From Aspidiotus rigidus (taxonomy: Eukaryota > Arthropoda > Insecta > Hemiptera > Diaspididae): a stretch of 64,000 bases of DNA. The position numbers and the translations under genes were made by a program. The stretch covers positions 19,876,501 to 19,940,500 of the forward strand of contig JAVHKY010000025.1 in the NCBI GenBank assembly GCA_035079385.1. The letters are read 5' to 3'. A model generated the notes under the pieces. The model was not told the origin of the DNA and ran no database searches. It saw only the letters and a list, made by a program, of their open reading frames with translations. The stretch's first letter is position 1. Every line of letters begins with the position of its first letter. This document shows positions 33,943-46,440 of this stretch, piece by piece.

Positions 33943-34402
33943 CATAGAGATAATGCGTCATCTCAACACCGACGGTATCACTGTAAAACAAAACAAAAAA
34001 AAAAATATAGAGATAATGCGTCATCTTAACACCGACGGTATCACTGTACAAAAAAACAAAAACAAAAAAAAACCCTACCACAGTCAAAAGGTTGTTCGTG
34101 AGACTGAAGGACCCCATACCTGTCGATGAGAGGAGTGGTGTTTATAAGTTGGAATGTGAGGATTGTGGAGGCTTTTATATTGGTGAGACCAGCCGCCAAA
34201 TGAAAGTTAGAGTAGCTGAGCACCTGAAGTTTTGGAAGAAGGGACACTTAGGGAAGTCAGCTTTCGCCGATCACTTAATAAACAGTGGCCACAGTTTCCG
34301 CGAGGGATCCGAAAAGCTCCTCCATAAGGAGAATTCCTAACGTAAGCGCATCTCCCTCGAGAATATAGAGATAATGATCTCAACACCGACGGTATCACTG
34401 TA
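33943..34402 (+). repeat. Three head-to-tail truncated Penelope-like element 3' ends
   Basis: ATAGAGATAATG...CACCGACGGTATCACTGTA occurs at about 33945, 34007 and 34365, each followed by an A-rich tail. It translates as IEIMRHLNTDGITV, the end of a PLE coding region. The third copy keeps the upstream endonuclease (34066-34360); the first two keep only the last 15 or so codons. Serial 5'-truncated copies in tandem are a known PLE integration outcome. Confidence 0.75.
34066..34360 (+). pseudogene. Penelope-like GIY-YIG endonuclease fragment
   Basis: The frame 34092-34340 reads LKDPIPVDERSGVYKLECED and then CGGFYIGETSRQMKVRVAEH. SGVY and FYIG form the GIY-YIG pair, with the conserved Arg and Glu-His following. 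The two Cys pairs match the CX2C of PLE endonucleases. It is only the C-terminal part of an element; the C-terminus continues in another frame into the third tandem end at 34365. Confidence 0.8.
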
Positions 34403-34409
34403 CAAAAAA

Positions 34410-35726
34410 ACATCATCGTCGTCTTTTATTTTTCTGCGGTTTGCATGCTCTACTCCACTTCGGAGTATTCGTCTTTCGCGTTTACTAAAGGAGTCTTCAA
34501 CCCCTATAATGAAAATATCCGCAATTTCATTAATGGTTTTACCAGCCAAAAAAAAAGGGGGGCTCTCAAGATCGTGAATCCACAGGTCCCCGAGTTCTAC
34601 GGGTTAATTAAGATCCACAACGATGAGGCCGTTGGTTTCGTTCATGACGAGGTTCACGTACCTCCTGAGCCGTTACCTCACGATCTGGTTAGTACGAATT
34701 ACGGACTTCTCGCCTAAGTTTCCTGTAAAAAATTCTTATGATCTGGTGCAACAATTGAACAGCGCGCAGTCCCTTCTGTCATCTTCTTCTAAGTTGATTT
34801 CGTTCGATATCACAGATGGTGGAGCAATTTATTCCCTTCATGTGTAATAATTATCTTGAGTGAGGTTGGTGTGGCTCCTGACACTGTCTCTGAGTACAGA
34901 GGTCTTTTTTCCGTTTGTCTGCTGACGAATACATGTGAATTCCAGGGCGCCACTCATCAACTTCCCGATGGTCTCCCTATGGGCGATCCACTATCCTCCT
35001 TGATACCCGAGGTCTTCATGAACAAGATGGAGGGATATCTCTTCTATCCGGCCCCTCATCACTTTTGCGGGTGTACCGCAGACAACCACCAATGGTAAAG
35101 ATACGTGGATGATATTTTCTGTAACTGAGTGGGGGACAATTTCTTCCGGGCGTTGCACGAAGTCCTCAATAATTACCACACCAATCTAAAATTTACCTTA
35201 GAGGTAGGGGGTCCTCCCTGAACTTTCTATACCTTAAAATCTTCCTCTCTCTAGTTCACACGGGCACTCGGGCCTTTGATTTCCAGATTTTTCAGAAGCC
35301 TGCCCAAACTGGGCTAACCATCTACCGAGATTCACAAAAGCGTGGCTTATGTGGCCATGGCCCACAAGCTGTCTGTCACTCTCTTTGCCATTTCTCTAAC
35401 CTCAAAGATCCTACCTCTTCCTGGATTTATAAAATTAATTGTGGCGAGTGTAATGCGGTGTACATAGGTCAGACGGGTCTTGCTCTTAGGGACCGTACGA
35501 GCACGAATCTGCAAGTCGTAACGTTCAGCCTCAAAAGTCTGCGTTTGCTCGCCACGTTCTCTACACGGGTCACTCCTACTCACATATCAAAGTTTCTCTT
35601 CTCCACAGTTCGCCAAAAGGTAGAGTTCTAAACAGGTTGGAAGAGATAGAAATTATGGCCCGCGAATTACTCAACGACACCGAGTACGATTTGTTTGGCT
35701 CTTTCGTGACTTACAGTTTTGAGTAA
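34410..35726 (+). pseudogene. Penelope-like element of a second family, RT plus GIY-YIG, frame-broken
   Basis: Motifs in order: VPEFYGLIKIHN at about 34590, RPLVSFMTRFTYLLSRYLTI at about 34626 (second frame), KLISFDIT at about 34795 (motif A), LPDGLPMGDPLSSL at about 34965, RYVDDIFC at about 35096 (catalytic YVDD intact), NLKFTLEVGG near 35187, then SWIYKINCGECNAVYIGQTG at about 35415 (GIY-YIG). The end is NRLEEIEIMARELL...SFE followed by TAA at 35724-35726. At least four frameshifts separate the parts. The endonuclease sequence differs clearly from that of 34092-34340, so this is another PLE family inserted beside the tandem ends. Confidence 0.8.
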
Positions 35727-35809
35727 GGACCTGAATGAAGGATGACGCCACCTTGCCGGCTTCTCGTGCATCTCGTGTAGTTGTTCGGACCAGTTGTGAT
35801 TGGTACGTG

Positions 35810-35850
35810 ATGATGAAATGTTAATATCTCGAAACCGGTCGTTGCAAGTT
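35810..35850 (+). ncRNA. Hammerhead-like motif downstream of the PLE
   Basis: GTGATGATGAAATGTTAATA followed by TCTCGAAACCGGTCG has the spacing of CTGATGA...GAAAC in the hammerhead ribozymes known from PLE terminal repeats. The first core base is changed and stem II is weak. It is likely degenerate. Confidence 0.3.
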
Positions 35851-35879
35851 TTCAAAAAGTTCTTACGTGCTGGTAATTC

Positions 35880-38346
35880 TTTTCCAAATTTGTTTCTTAT
35901 TGTGTTGGTTTGTAGTTTTCTTATCCTTCTATTCTCCTTCTCCCCTCCTCACATCTCGACCTGATGCCATGTCTCTGCTCTTGATTGATCATGATCTCCT
36001 ACCCTAATGACGTCATAGGCAGAATAAGAATTAGTACATCCTAGTATTGGCCGGGGAGAGGGACTGACCTGAATTCTATGAAAGAAGGTACCTGGGAAGA
36101 AATTAGAAGACACTGTCTTCATAGATCAGCCAATTGCAATATACTTGTATAGTGATGAGACTAGTCAAACGGAAATATTCTTCTTCAGTTGATCTCGACC
36201 TGGCGTTACACCCCAAAACCCGACTCAGCTTGAATTACTAAGAGACTGCCTTGAAACGCGTCCTAATATGGAAGAACGAGAAAGAGGTGGTGCATAAGCT
36301 ATCACACATGAAACCGCTGCTTTCCGAAGTTGAATTGTGGTATCCCCTAAACAATGATCACGAAAGTGGAGCTCATGACACTGTCTTCTGTGGCCTAAAA
36401 TGAATTCCACTTTTTATGCCAGACCTGATCTTCATTTTTTGTGTAGCACCAAAAAATTCATTTTTCTTTGATGAATATTTCCCACCTCTACCGAGGTTCA
36501 GGGCTCAAAATTTGCCCAATTCACAATTCGACATTTACAGAGGATCGAAGCCCGAAATTTTTCCTGAAGAAAGTCAAGGTCATTGATGATGTCACAAAAG
36601 TCGGACGTAGATGCAGACATTTTCTAAGGATCTCCCACGGAATGTAAATAAATGGGTTCGACACATCATCAATGCGTTCCATTTCAGTAGTAGTAATGTA
36701 ATGAGGGCTATCGAACAGAAGGGGGTGGATGTATGGAAATACCGATTTTTATTTCAATTTTATCAATCCTTTGAAAAACTATAATTGGTTAGGTTAGGTA
36801 GACTGCGTCATTTCATGGAGGAAGCGGAGATACTTCTTACGGCCACTCACTACACCTCTGCACCCTACTTTTAAAAATGGTACGAGTATTATTACAAAAG
36901 TTGTAGTACATAATTGAGTTAAAACGGACCATGATACTACCGGAATATTTTTCTAAGTTTGTGGAATTCAGCAACCTATCGACCATTAATGTAGAGTTTC
37001 CAAAAATTTAAAATAGCCTGAAGTCACGACTTTTCCTCCCTTCTTTCCTATGACTCCTCGCCGATCGTTTTTTTGAGAAGTACATATAAAAAAAAAAGGA
37101 AGTCAGGTTATTTAACGGATTAAATTCGTAGCAGTTCAAATTGATTTCTTCGATCATCACCTTGTGGAAATAAATCCTTGTGCAACACTTCTGTAGAGAG
37201 ATTACCTACTTGAATAGCTTATACTCGAGCCTCACCATCGAATATTTTGATGATTCTGATTAAATGAATGTACGAGTATGTCACTGAAATCTTACATCAT
37301 CTGCCATGTCTTTTCAAGTTCCGTATCCAAAATATGTACCTTCACTAATTTTAGCTTCCAATGTAGTTCCGGCTTTGAATCTTAAGTCAAATTTTCCTAA
37401 CATCCGCGGAATAGTACAAATTTCAAGTGTTCAGAATTTATACGTATTTTTAGGGTTCTCGCTAGTGCCTTCAGACTTCAATCATACAACTAGTTCAACA
37501 TCTTCCACGCGGAGCGACATAAAAATTCTAGAAAACGTAACAGTCCTCGAAATATTTCATGAATGATTTCAGTTTTCATTGAAGGTACCAATATAAGAAC
37601 CGTAAATAAGATAAAATACACGTAGAGAAATCAATGCAGACTGAAAAAAAAAAATCGTTTATTTTTTTTTTGTTATTATTTACATCAGTTATTTTAATCA
37701 TTAGTATCTCTTCTTTAATTTATTCCAAGAAAGAAAATCTGTTTTGATGGTAATAATAACAAGTTCAACAAAATTTTAAAAAATTGAAAAAAAAAAATCT
37801 TTGGAAATAGTTGGAGGCGGAGTCAATATACTATCGTACAAACAGTCTTACAAGGAGCAAGCGTTTCCCGTCGAGAGTGAAACACGTGTAACGGAATCGC
37901 AACGAGTTGAAACGCTACTTGACCCACGATTCAAGAGGGTAAAATCGTTGAATGAGAACAATATTTCAGGAAAATAAATTTTTCAGTATAAAACTTTAAA
38001 AATCCATAGGTTCTTCGACGTTCGTGTTTCCGATAATTAGAAGGCCCGCGGTCTCCCACTGCACTGTGAGGGATAAAAGAGTGCACATCTATCATCCGTG
38101 GTAATTATGATTCCTGAGATAAGGTCTAGAGGCAACTGGGTTTGGAAGCGTAGAGGACGTCATCGGTGCAAAGTATGGAAAAGGTTTTTCTGTTTTCTTA
38201 CCGGTACACCTTTGTTATCTGTGCCGTAAGACCTTCTATGTATAAGACACAAAACCTTACTTGCGTCTCCACTTTTGGCGGATGATTTGAGTAGCGTGAG
38301 ATTAGATATGCAACGAACCCACAACGAACGGTCGTCAACTGGTTTC
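35880..38346. other. Non-coding stretch with scattered repeat modules
   Basis: Pieces of the GGTCAAGGTCATTGATGATG-type dispersed repeat lie near 36570-36600. Nothing else recognised. Confidence 0.4.
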
Positions 38347-38512
38347 CAGGGGCGGATTTACGGGTACATTTTGGGGGGGGGGGAACTTCCATTGTTCTAA
38401 AATTTTTTTCCTCGCAAATATAGTCAAATTGAACAATTTCAGTCTTTTTTGGAGGTTTTTGGGGGGGGGGACGTTCCCCCTGTTCCCCCCCGTAAATCCG
38501 CCCCTGGGTTTC
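38341..38512. mobile_element. 160-bp MITE with 18-bp TIRs
   Basis: CAGGGGCGGATTTACGGG at 38347-38364 is mirrored exactly at 38489-38506. GGTTTC flanks both sides (38341-38346 and 38507-38512), a 6-bp target duplication. The interior has two long G-runs. The CAGGGGCGGAT start is hAT-like, but 6 bp differs from the usual 8. Confidence 0.85.
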
Positions 38513-41010
38513 TCTAGCTTTCAGTTCAGATTGGCAAGACGGAATGCTTAGTAAGGTAAACGATCACACGAATCTTAAATATGTAAAACTGAAATTCGTC
38601 TTTGGTAGGTTGGATTAAAAGGAGCACATCATCAAGTTTGTTCTTGTGGAGCAAAACTCAAATCTATTTTTCAAGGTCTAATCAGAAAGAGTCCCGTGAA
38701 TTCTTTCTTTTTCAATGGAAAATACACGGCAGATTTGATCGGTCGCTAGGCCACATAATAAGTAACAAACCGAGATTGCGTCAGTGAACATTTCAGCGAC
38801 ATACCAGGTTCTGACATACGGTTTAGAACTGTACAGACTTTGACAAAATAAAATTGAGTAAGAGTGTAATACCTTACAAAATTCTCGGAAAATATAATGC
38901 GACTTTTTCACCCCGACAAAATAAAAACAAGAATAAGTCGAGTGACAGGAAAAAGAGTAAAAATATAGTTTGTACATTATTATAATACACGTCGGGAATA
39001 TTGGACAATTTTACGTTAATCGTGTAGCTAACGCTCGGCGACGGAAAGCACTTTGCATTAAAAATTATGGCTGACGCTAGAATCACGCGAGACGAGCAAG
39101 TTTCAATTAAATTTCAACTTTAGCCCTACGATATCGGTATCCGTCGTGTGCGAATAAAGAAAGTTTACGTACCGAACTGTGCATGACAGTATGTGCGAGC
39201 GATTTTCAAAATTAAATTATAAGAATACAGGTAGACGCTGTACGATGTTCGTATTGGTATATCAAAAAAAAAGTGTGAGTTACTAAAAGTTTTTGACGCA
39301 CAAGTTGAACATTATAAGCTGCAATACTGTGTACTCGTATTATATTCTATATAACTTCCGTAAAAGTTGTATGTACGTCATCGTAACGTAAGAAGAGAAC
39401 GCGCGATAGAAAATTCTATGTATAAGTTTTTTACTGTCGTTGCATCAGTTACCGTACATACTCTTTGTATGAATATTTCAATTTTTCTAGCTCTTGGTGA
39501 GAAAGTTGAGAGAACAAGCAAGACAGGATAAGAAGAAAAAAGATACCTCGCCGAGAGACACGAATAATATAATATGGCAGTCACTTGTCGCGACCAGAGT
39601 GTAACTTTTAGGTCGTTGGCATAGCTCTGAAAATTTTAGGACCAAATGGCACGAACACGCGAAAACATCGTAAGGGCGAAGTAAAAAAGAAAAAAAATTA
39701 ATAAAAGCGCGAACATTTGCCGTAAAAAAGTTCAACGGCGAGACGGAGAACAATTTGCGAAAACTTATTGACTGCGTGGCAGAATGTGCATCCTTCTTTC
39801 TGCCCCCTACCCGTCGACGGGCTAGCGTCGCATGCAAAGCAATATATGTACAGTACATAAAATGAACCAAACACTTTATATAGCCATCGTATCTATTTTT
39901 CTGAAGAAAAATTTTGATTTTACTTCAACCGCTGCAAGATTTACCGGAGTATTATTTAAGGGTTCTAGACGCTTAATTGCGAGAATTTTGCGCGAATAAA
40001 TGGTGTGTGTCTGATTAACGTATCCTGCCATTGAGGCAAAGGATGCTTAACGAGTACTCGTAAATAATATTCTGTCGCTTTCGTTCTTCATCCTGTACTC
40101 GTATTGCTCGATACTATAATGTCCCTAGAAAAAGTTATAAAATTATTTTCTCAAGTATCATTTTCAACAGTCGAGTTTTCTTTCCTTCTTTTCTACGATT
40201 TCTGCGAGTATTTCATCGTGGGTTCGCCACAACGTCAAAGGACCGTCTCGAGAGTTCTTACGAACGAGTTTCGACTCATGCTTTTGTCGTAAAAATAATC
40301 TGGACCAATACACAGCGTTTTGTAATCGAAAATCGCATTCAGCGAACACGAGAGTTTAGTAATTCTTAGCCGAAATTTAATAATGATGAGTTCGAGTTCT
40401 CGAGATCAGCAGTAACTATAGAGATTACTTTGCTCTTAAATCGGAAGAATTCGCCTTTTCCAACTTACTACAGGGAATAAGTAAGTATAGAATTATTATT
40501 TCCGACGTAAAAAGTTCTTACCTAACCATCGGCGTCGTTGGTGGTTAAAGAACCGTGACCAGTAGCTGAATTTATTTAGCGTCGAGGGACTAAAATTTTG
40601 GAACAAAAACTTTACTCGACGAGGGAAAAAATTACTCAAGACTGTCATGGGACAGAAAAGCGAGTATTCAGTGATTTAAGGAGAGAAGACGGATACTTTT
40701 CTAGCAATTATCGCTTTAAAAATTGCATACCAGCGATGTTGAACAGTTTGATTACAAAACGCAATGAGTGATTTTTAAAAAATTTTTGGGAATGTGAAAA
40801 AGACTGTTGGCAAACTTTCGACTATGCTAAACTTAACTGAAATTGGAGGTATATATGAGATATTTTTCGTTGATTGCTTGGTGGGAGGATTTTAATGGGC
40901 CAGGCTTATGATGGTTTTGCGTTTTCAGTGGTTATATCCTAGAAATGAGAGAGCGGAGAAATGTCGATAAGGCCTCGGCAAAAAAAGAGAAGATTCAATC
41001 GATTTATTTC
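38513..41010. other. Single-copy-looking non-coding stretch
   Basis: No domain or repeat recognised. Frames up to 127 codons (39487-39870, minus) have no recognisable motif. Confidence 0.4.
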
Positions 41011-41020
41011 AGATCTGTAG

Positions 41021-41215
41021 GAGTGATAGTCTTAGATATGACCTTCGAAACGTTAAGGGTATTATAGAGAGGTCCTCCCTGAAATCGAGAATGACTACAA
41101 ACTGGCTTTCTCAGACGCCATAAACATGTCTGATGGCATCTTAGAATTCTTAGATTATACAATAATATGAACCAACAATAGTGATAAGAGTGCCCCGTCG
41201 GTACCGAAACGTCTA
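41021..41215 (+). ncRNA. Pair of hammerhead-like motifs
   Basis: Two TGATA...CGAAACG cores lie 158 bases apart, at about 41023-41053 and 41181-41213. In the second, GTGCC (41190-41194) can pair with GGTAC (41200-41204) as stem II, followed by CGAAACGTC. In the first, GTC can pair with GAC. The CTGANGA box is degenerate in both. Paired hammerheads are known from PLE terminal repeats, and a PLE fragment follows at 41400. Confidence 0.4.
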
Positions 41216-41399
41216 TTATTGGACCCAACCGACTGAACTCCGACCTCGACAATTGATAACGTCGTTTACATAATCGGAGGATATTATTATAATGGTGTAA
41301 GGGTGATATAAAAAAGGAGGAATTGCTCACCGATAAGAGGAAGGCTTATGAAGGAGAAACAAATGATGCGATTCATAGGTATTGCTAACGAGCAATTTC

Positions 41400-42060
41400 T
41401 AACCTAAAGAAATTGTAGAGAAGAGGAAAGAAATCGAGATAGTAAAGCAGATCGCAGCATCAGCCTATCATCAGCCAACGGCTACTCTAGCGGCGTGGAT
41501 GAAGGAGTCTTCCTGGAAAATGGAAATGAAAGCAAAAAAGGGAACCTATTGACAGCACAGCAAAAAAGTACTCCGGATCTGTGTCATACTTATATAGCAA
41601 TGACTAGACAGGAAAAAAAGGACGAGAGAAACTTCAGTGGAATGTACAAGCTAAGTTGTGAACGGTGCAAAGGCAACAACTCTGATGAAACTGGAAGAGA
41701 GTTCAATATCAGGAAAAAGGAAGCCTTTAGCATCGAGGGAGAAAGAAGATGAGAAGTCACTATTTGGCAACCACTGATGAAGAACAGTACAATGATGAAG
41801 GAATATTTGAATTCAAATACTTATATGGAAAATCACATGGAAGAAAGGAAGCTCTGGGAACAGTGATGGAGATTGCAAAGGCACGAAGGAGAAACGCTAG
41901 CCTCTTGAATGCTGTGATCACGTTGCACAGTGAAATATTATTCAGCTCGGCGATTGGACGAGAGAAGAAGAACAGAACCGCAATTACAACAAACCTCGTA
42001 GCCAATAGCAACGCATCACTCGAATTACAGAGTGAACCAATCACAATGCGCCATTGTTGT
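41400..42060 (+). pseudogene. Penelope-like element 3' part with degenerate GIY-YIG
   Basis: Starts with EIEIVKQIAAS, matching EIEIVKRIAAT of the 52.6 kb element, then NGYSSGVDEG in another frame. The frame 41495-41752 gives NFSGMYKLSCERCKGNN and DETGREFNIRKK: SGMY and the CX2C are kept, while the YIG half is lost (NNSDETG). It is a 5'-truncated member of the same family as 51440-53060, and both end near a GATTGGACRAGAGAAGAA phrase (41953 and 53021). Confidence 0.7.
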
Positions 42061-42350
42061 AGCCAATAAGATCAGTGTTCTACTATATAAACTAATGTTT
42101 GATGCCTTGTTTTTCAATAGCAATACAACTATGAGTAAGCTAACTAATAAAGTAGAATGATACACTTGAGATATCAATTGCCAGTGCCTTGCCTACATAA
42201 CACCTCATGCACTAAAATGAGTTCCAATGGTCACATGTAATATTTTCGTAGGAAAACGGTCGATTCTGAGAAAGGATTGAGTATATTGACATCAATTTGA
42301 GGTAACATATATCTGCAATAGGAAGAGGAAGTGTGGCTAAAAAATCTTCC

Positions 42351-42406
42351 GGCCCGAGCGAGAATCGAACCCACTAGTGTGCGACAACCAGTTTGCTATC
42401 GGGCCC
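42351..42406 (-). ncRNA. tRNA-like sequence with reduced anticodon arm (SINE head or pseudo-tRNA)
   Basis: On the minus strand GGCCCGA pairs perfectly with TCGGGCC as a 7-bp acceptor stem. TAGCAAACTGG fits pol III box A, and GGTTCGATTC fits box B. The T arm is GTGGG-TTCGATT-CTCGC with two wobble pairs. Only about ten bases remain where an anticodon arm should be, so it is not a functional tRNA. No CCA end or clear A-tail was seen. Confidence 0.45.
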
Positions 42407-42409
42407 TAA

Positions 42410-45400
42410 GATTAAATTATCTTATTTCGCCCTTTGGTGGATGTTCGTTCTACCTTCTGAGGAATAAGTGCCAATTAAGGGTGTGCTTTACTCGTGAAAC
42501 TATGCTCGTAAAACATGGTACCGAGAATCACATTTTACTGCTCGGATTTTCAACGGATTTCTCTCAATAATTGAAGTTTTCCAGAAAGGTCCAACCAGGA
42601 GCGCTATCGAAGCAGAATTTCCAACTTTTTTCTTATACTTTCTCGATTGAACGTTGAAATTGGTAAAAATTTGTCTATTTTCTGACGAGAGTGAAATTCT
42701 TCCGCAGCCAAAATTTAGGATTATGTTCCGATAACGCCTTTCGTTGAACCTTTTGGTACAACATTTCCAAAGATCGGAAAAATTCGTCGGAAAATGGAGC
42801 CCTGAGATATGATCTTGCAAAATCATTCCTCGTCATTTGTTACAATTGGACTACCCACGTACGCCCGTCAAGCGTCGCGTAGTGACCGCTGGCTTCCCGA
42901 ACCTTGCAGGGTTTTTGGGGATGTTTATGCAACTTATCGTACACCGTTTCGGAATTCCTGAACAAGTAAAGCACACCCTTCAACCTTCAATATACTTGCT
43001 GAGTACCACAAATCAATAAGATAAATAATTTCAGGTCAGTCAAGAATTTGAAGAGGGTGACTCAAAATCAACTTAAAATTGATGTTGAAATGCATTTGTG
43101 TAGAATGCAGACGGAGGCTAATTATATTGGATGTAATTGATGTACTTTTTTGATCTCATTTGTCTCGTAACAATAGCATATTAAATTCACATTACAGCCT
43201 ACTAATATCTCTCATATTTATTTTTATTTCTTTTTACAGGCGTGAAAGTTATACAAGGCCTATTTGCTTGGAATAAATTTATCAATTTCTTTTAATTCGA
43301 TAGCTAGAGTTTGGAATAGTTTTACAACAGAAGAAGAGGAAAGAAGTCATGGCTTCCTTGTTTTCACTACACAATCAAATTGGTTGTTAAATTGTTTCCC
43401 TCCGCTCAAAAAATAAGAAATGAGTAATCATTAATCATACTAACACGTTCGTTGATGTCCATTATTTTACCTATAAATTATTTAAATATATTTAGAATTA
43501 AATTCAAAAAATAATTTTTTCAAGAAAAAAAATTCTTATGTAATGAAAAAAGAAGCTAGGTCCAACTTTTTTCTCTTACTGAAATTTGGCTTCCGTCTTC
43601 TCAAAGGCTTAGTGCGGGCCTGGCACTATATGTCGAGTGAACTTGAGCTGACGTAAGAAGAAATTTTAATTCTCATTAACTCCTGCGCCCCTCCGTTCTC
43701 CGAAGTAATTCCAGTTTCACCAAAGGTTAGTTCATCTTTTTGACCCTAGGTTACTAAAATTCTGTTGGAAGAGTCCCATATCCATATAATATTTCAATTT
43801 ACGAATAATTTCAGATATCATTAGCATTCAATAAAGTCCAAGACCGGTTCGAGCACAGAAGCACCGATGACAGATATTTGAAAAGATTTCTCGGAATCTT
43901 AGAACGCGAAAAGCTCAATTGCTGATGTACTAAAAGCTCATGTTTTTGTTCGGGATTTAATTTTGGTTAGCAAACTTCTGTAAGTTATGTCTGCATAATT
44001 AATCCTTGTTGTAAGTTGACAGTATTGCGGTTCTGAAGTGAATAAACGATTCCAACCACAACGTCGATTGATCTGTCTCTCAATGAATTCAGAATTATTG
44101 TTTTACGCTATCCTTGGCTCATGTAGGGAGGTGGAGTGTCCATCCGACTCTGGTCTCCCTTCCTCCTGCAAGAAAAAATCGAACATCAATTTTAGAAAAA
44201 GTTTGATTGAGCAAAATGAAAAGGATGAATGTACACTCGTAACAAATTTTTAAAAATATTGTGTTATTTTCTAAAAGTATCATATTTCGATCCACCCACC
44301 CCTAAGGCAATCTAAATACCTCAAATTTTTAAAATAAGATTTGACGTTGTACTCGTATTTTCCGAAGTTGAAAATATCGTCATTAAAGCAGCTGCACGCT
44401 CAACAAAGAACCTGCTCCAACATCCGTGAGCAATATTTCTCTCAATATAAGAAACGTGTCAGCGTCCCATCATCGTGTTCTGTATTTATAAGATTTCAAC
44501 TATCAATTTATAAATAATTACCAAAGCTGACGTACGTGGTAAGGAAAAAAGAAATGAAAGCGCAGATGAAGTTTTGAACTCTGCGATGTTTTTACGCGAA
44601 CCCGTAGTCGCTGGTAAACTTACACTCTGCACCGTGGTAATTTTCAGCTAACGAAAAATGCAAACGACTGTACACAAGGTGAATTGTAAACTTGTGGAAG
44701 AAATACACACGCGCAAGGTCTTACGGTCAAAGACTTAATAGCCTTAATTTGTAGTAAGATATTGTCGCAGCGTTAATACGCAAAACTTTTTTTTGAATTA
44801 AAATTTGTCGCATTTGATGACGTTCCAACTGTTCCATATGTGCACAAATGCAGTTTCACTCGACGAAGACGACTAGAGAATACCGAATAGTAATTTTTCC
44901 TCTTTTTTCGCGTTATTCTTATCGGCGCTAAAAAATTATACTTCAGGAATAAAAAAAAAACAAACGACGGGCGCGCTCGTGTAAAGCCTCTAACTAGGTG
45001 ACTACGGGTACCCATTTCCTAGGAAACTATTTCGGTACAGAAAAATAATTACACGTGTTTGGAGGATAATAGTCCGAGACGTGGAAGAAGGCTTCACTTT
45101 ATTTGTACAGATAGGTTGGCGTCTATGCGCGATTTATGAGCGTACTGTATTGCGATCGTGACGGTATTCGTTGGGGTGGGTGGTTTACGATGTATGAAAA
45201 TGCAGTGGGGTAAAGAAAAAAATTCAAAAATACGAAAATAAAAGATGAATAGTAGACATAAAAAAAAACAATATAAATAATACGCGAATGGACTGGGTAG
45301 GTGTCATTAAAAAAAGCTTGCCATAATTCATCCAAAAATAAAGCATGGTACTTATTAGTGATTTGCACGTGTCTATAATATATTCTAACTATAATTTTTG

Positions 45401-46170
45401 AATTTTATATTATGGTACTAACGACTTGACTCGTCCAGTAGATTTTTGACATCGGTGCATGCTTAGTTACTGAAGGTGAGTAGACGTGCGAATCAAGAAA
45501 TTTTTCACCTTCGTAACGCTCAAATTGAAATTACGAAGTTTCACCTCCTCGATTAAACTGGTATCTTAGTTCGAATTTTTCATCTTAAGTGGACTACGAA
45601 CGAGCAGTAGACCTATAAGTCCTCATTAACATACTACGGTATTTTTGCAAAATTGTTGTTCTGTAATCCACGGAGTGTCACACTAGCCCCAGATGCGATT
45701 ACATTATAGAGAAACCGGAGAGATCGTGATGGCTGGTAATGAAAATCGTTGACATTTTTTTGTTTCAGTTATCTTGGAATTCGAATGACAACAACGCGAA
45801 GCAGTAGAGAACCCGATTGATAGAAAATTATATTCTAAAGAAACGATCGCCAATGCTTCGTTTTAGGTATTTGAATCAAAACCAGAACAGCATGTGCGAT
45901 ATATGACGGGAAATTTTTGTACGTCCCGAACAATTATGTCGATCGAAAATTTACTCTTCTCAGATTCGTTTGGTCGAAATTGCATCTTTACATTGCATTG
46001 TTAGAATCGACCTATCATCCAACAGTTCTGAAATTGATTCACCATCAAGCTCATAATCCAAGTGCCGTTAAGAGCTTGTAAAATGAGATAAATAAAGAAA
46101 GGGGAGCCCACAAGATCCGTAATCCCCTGCAGAAGGTCTTTCAAAAAGTAGAACATATAGAAAATCCTAT
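42410..46170. other. Single-copy-looking non-coding stretch
   Basis: No gene, RNA or repeat recognised on either strand. Short frames only. Confidence 0.4.
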
Positions 46171-46174
46171 CATA

Positions 46175-46420
46175 AATAGCTCGAGAGTCAAAATTTTCCA
46201 AAGTCAAGTCCTTCTCCTGTCATACATAGCTCGAGAGTCTCCAAGTCCTCCTCCTATCATGTATAGCTTAGAGGTCGAAATTTTTCCGAATCTCCCCCCC
46301 CCCCCCCCGTGACATCATCGACTTCGTGACGCTTCGACCTCAGACCGCTCACGCCCGCACTCGCGGAAACGAAAATTTTCTGAAAGTACCCCCCAACAAA
46401 AGGGATAGCGGATTCCCCGC
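46175..46420. repeat. Satellite modules and right end of a second palindromic-end repeat family
   Basis: Two to three units of CATAGCTCGAGAGTC...CCTCCTATCATG are followed by a 16-base C-run. Then comes ACAAAAGGGATAGCGGATTC ending CCCCGCTAA. The last part is a palindrome, TAGCGG-ATTCC-CCGCTA. The same order recurs at 53130-53375. Confidence 0.6.
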
Positions 46421-46440
46421 TAATTTAAAAAAAATTATCA

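Noticed and set aside
42351..42406. Functional tRNA gene
   Set aside because: Only 56 bases between acceptor ends and no anticodon arm.
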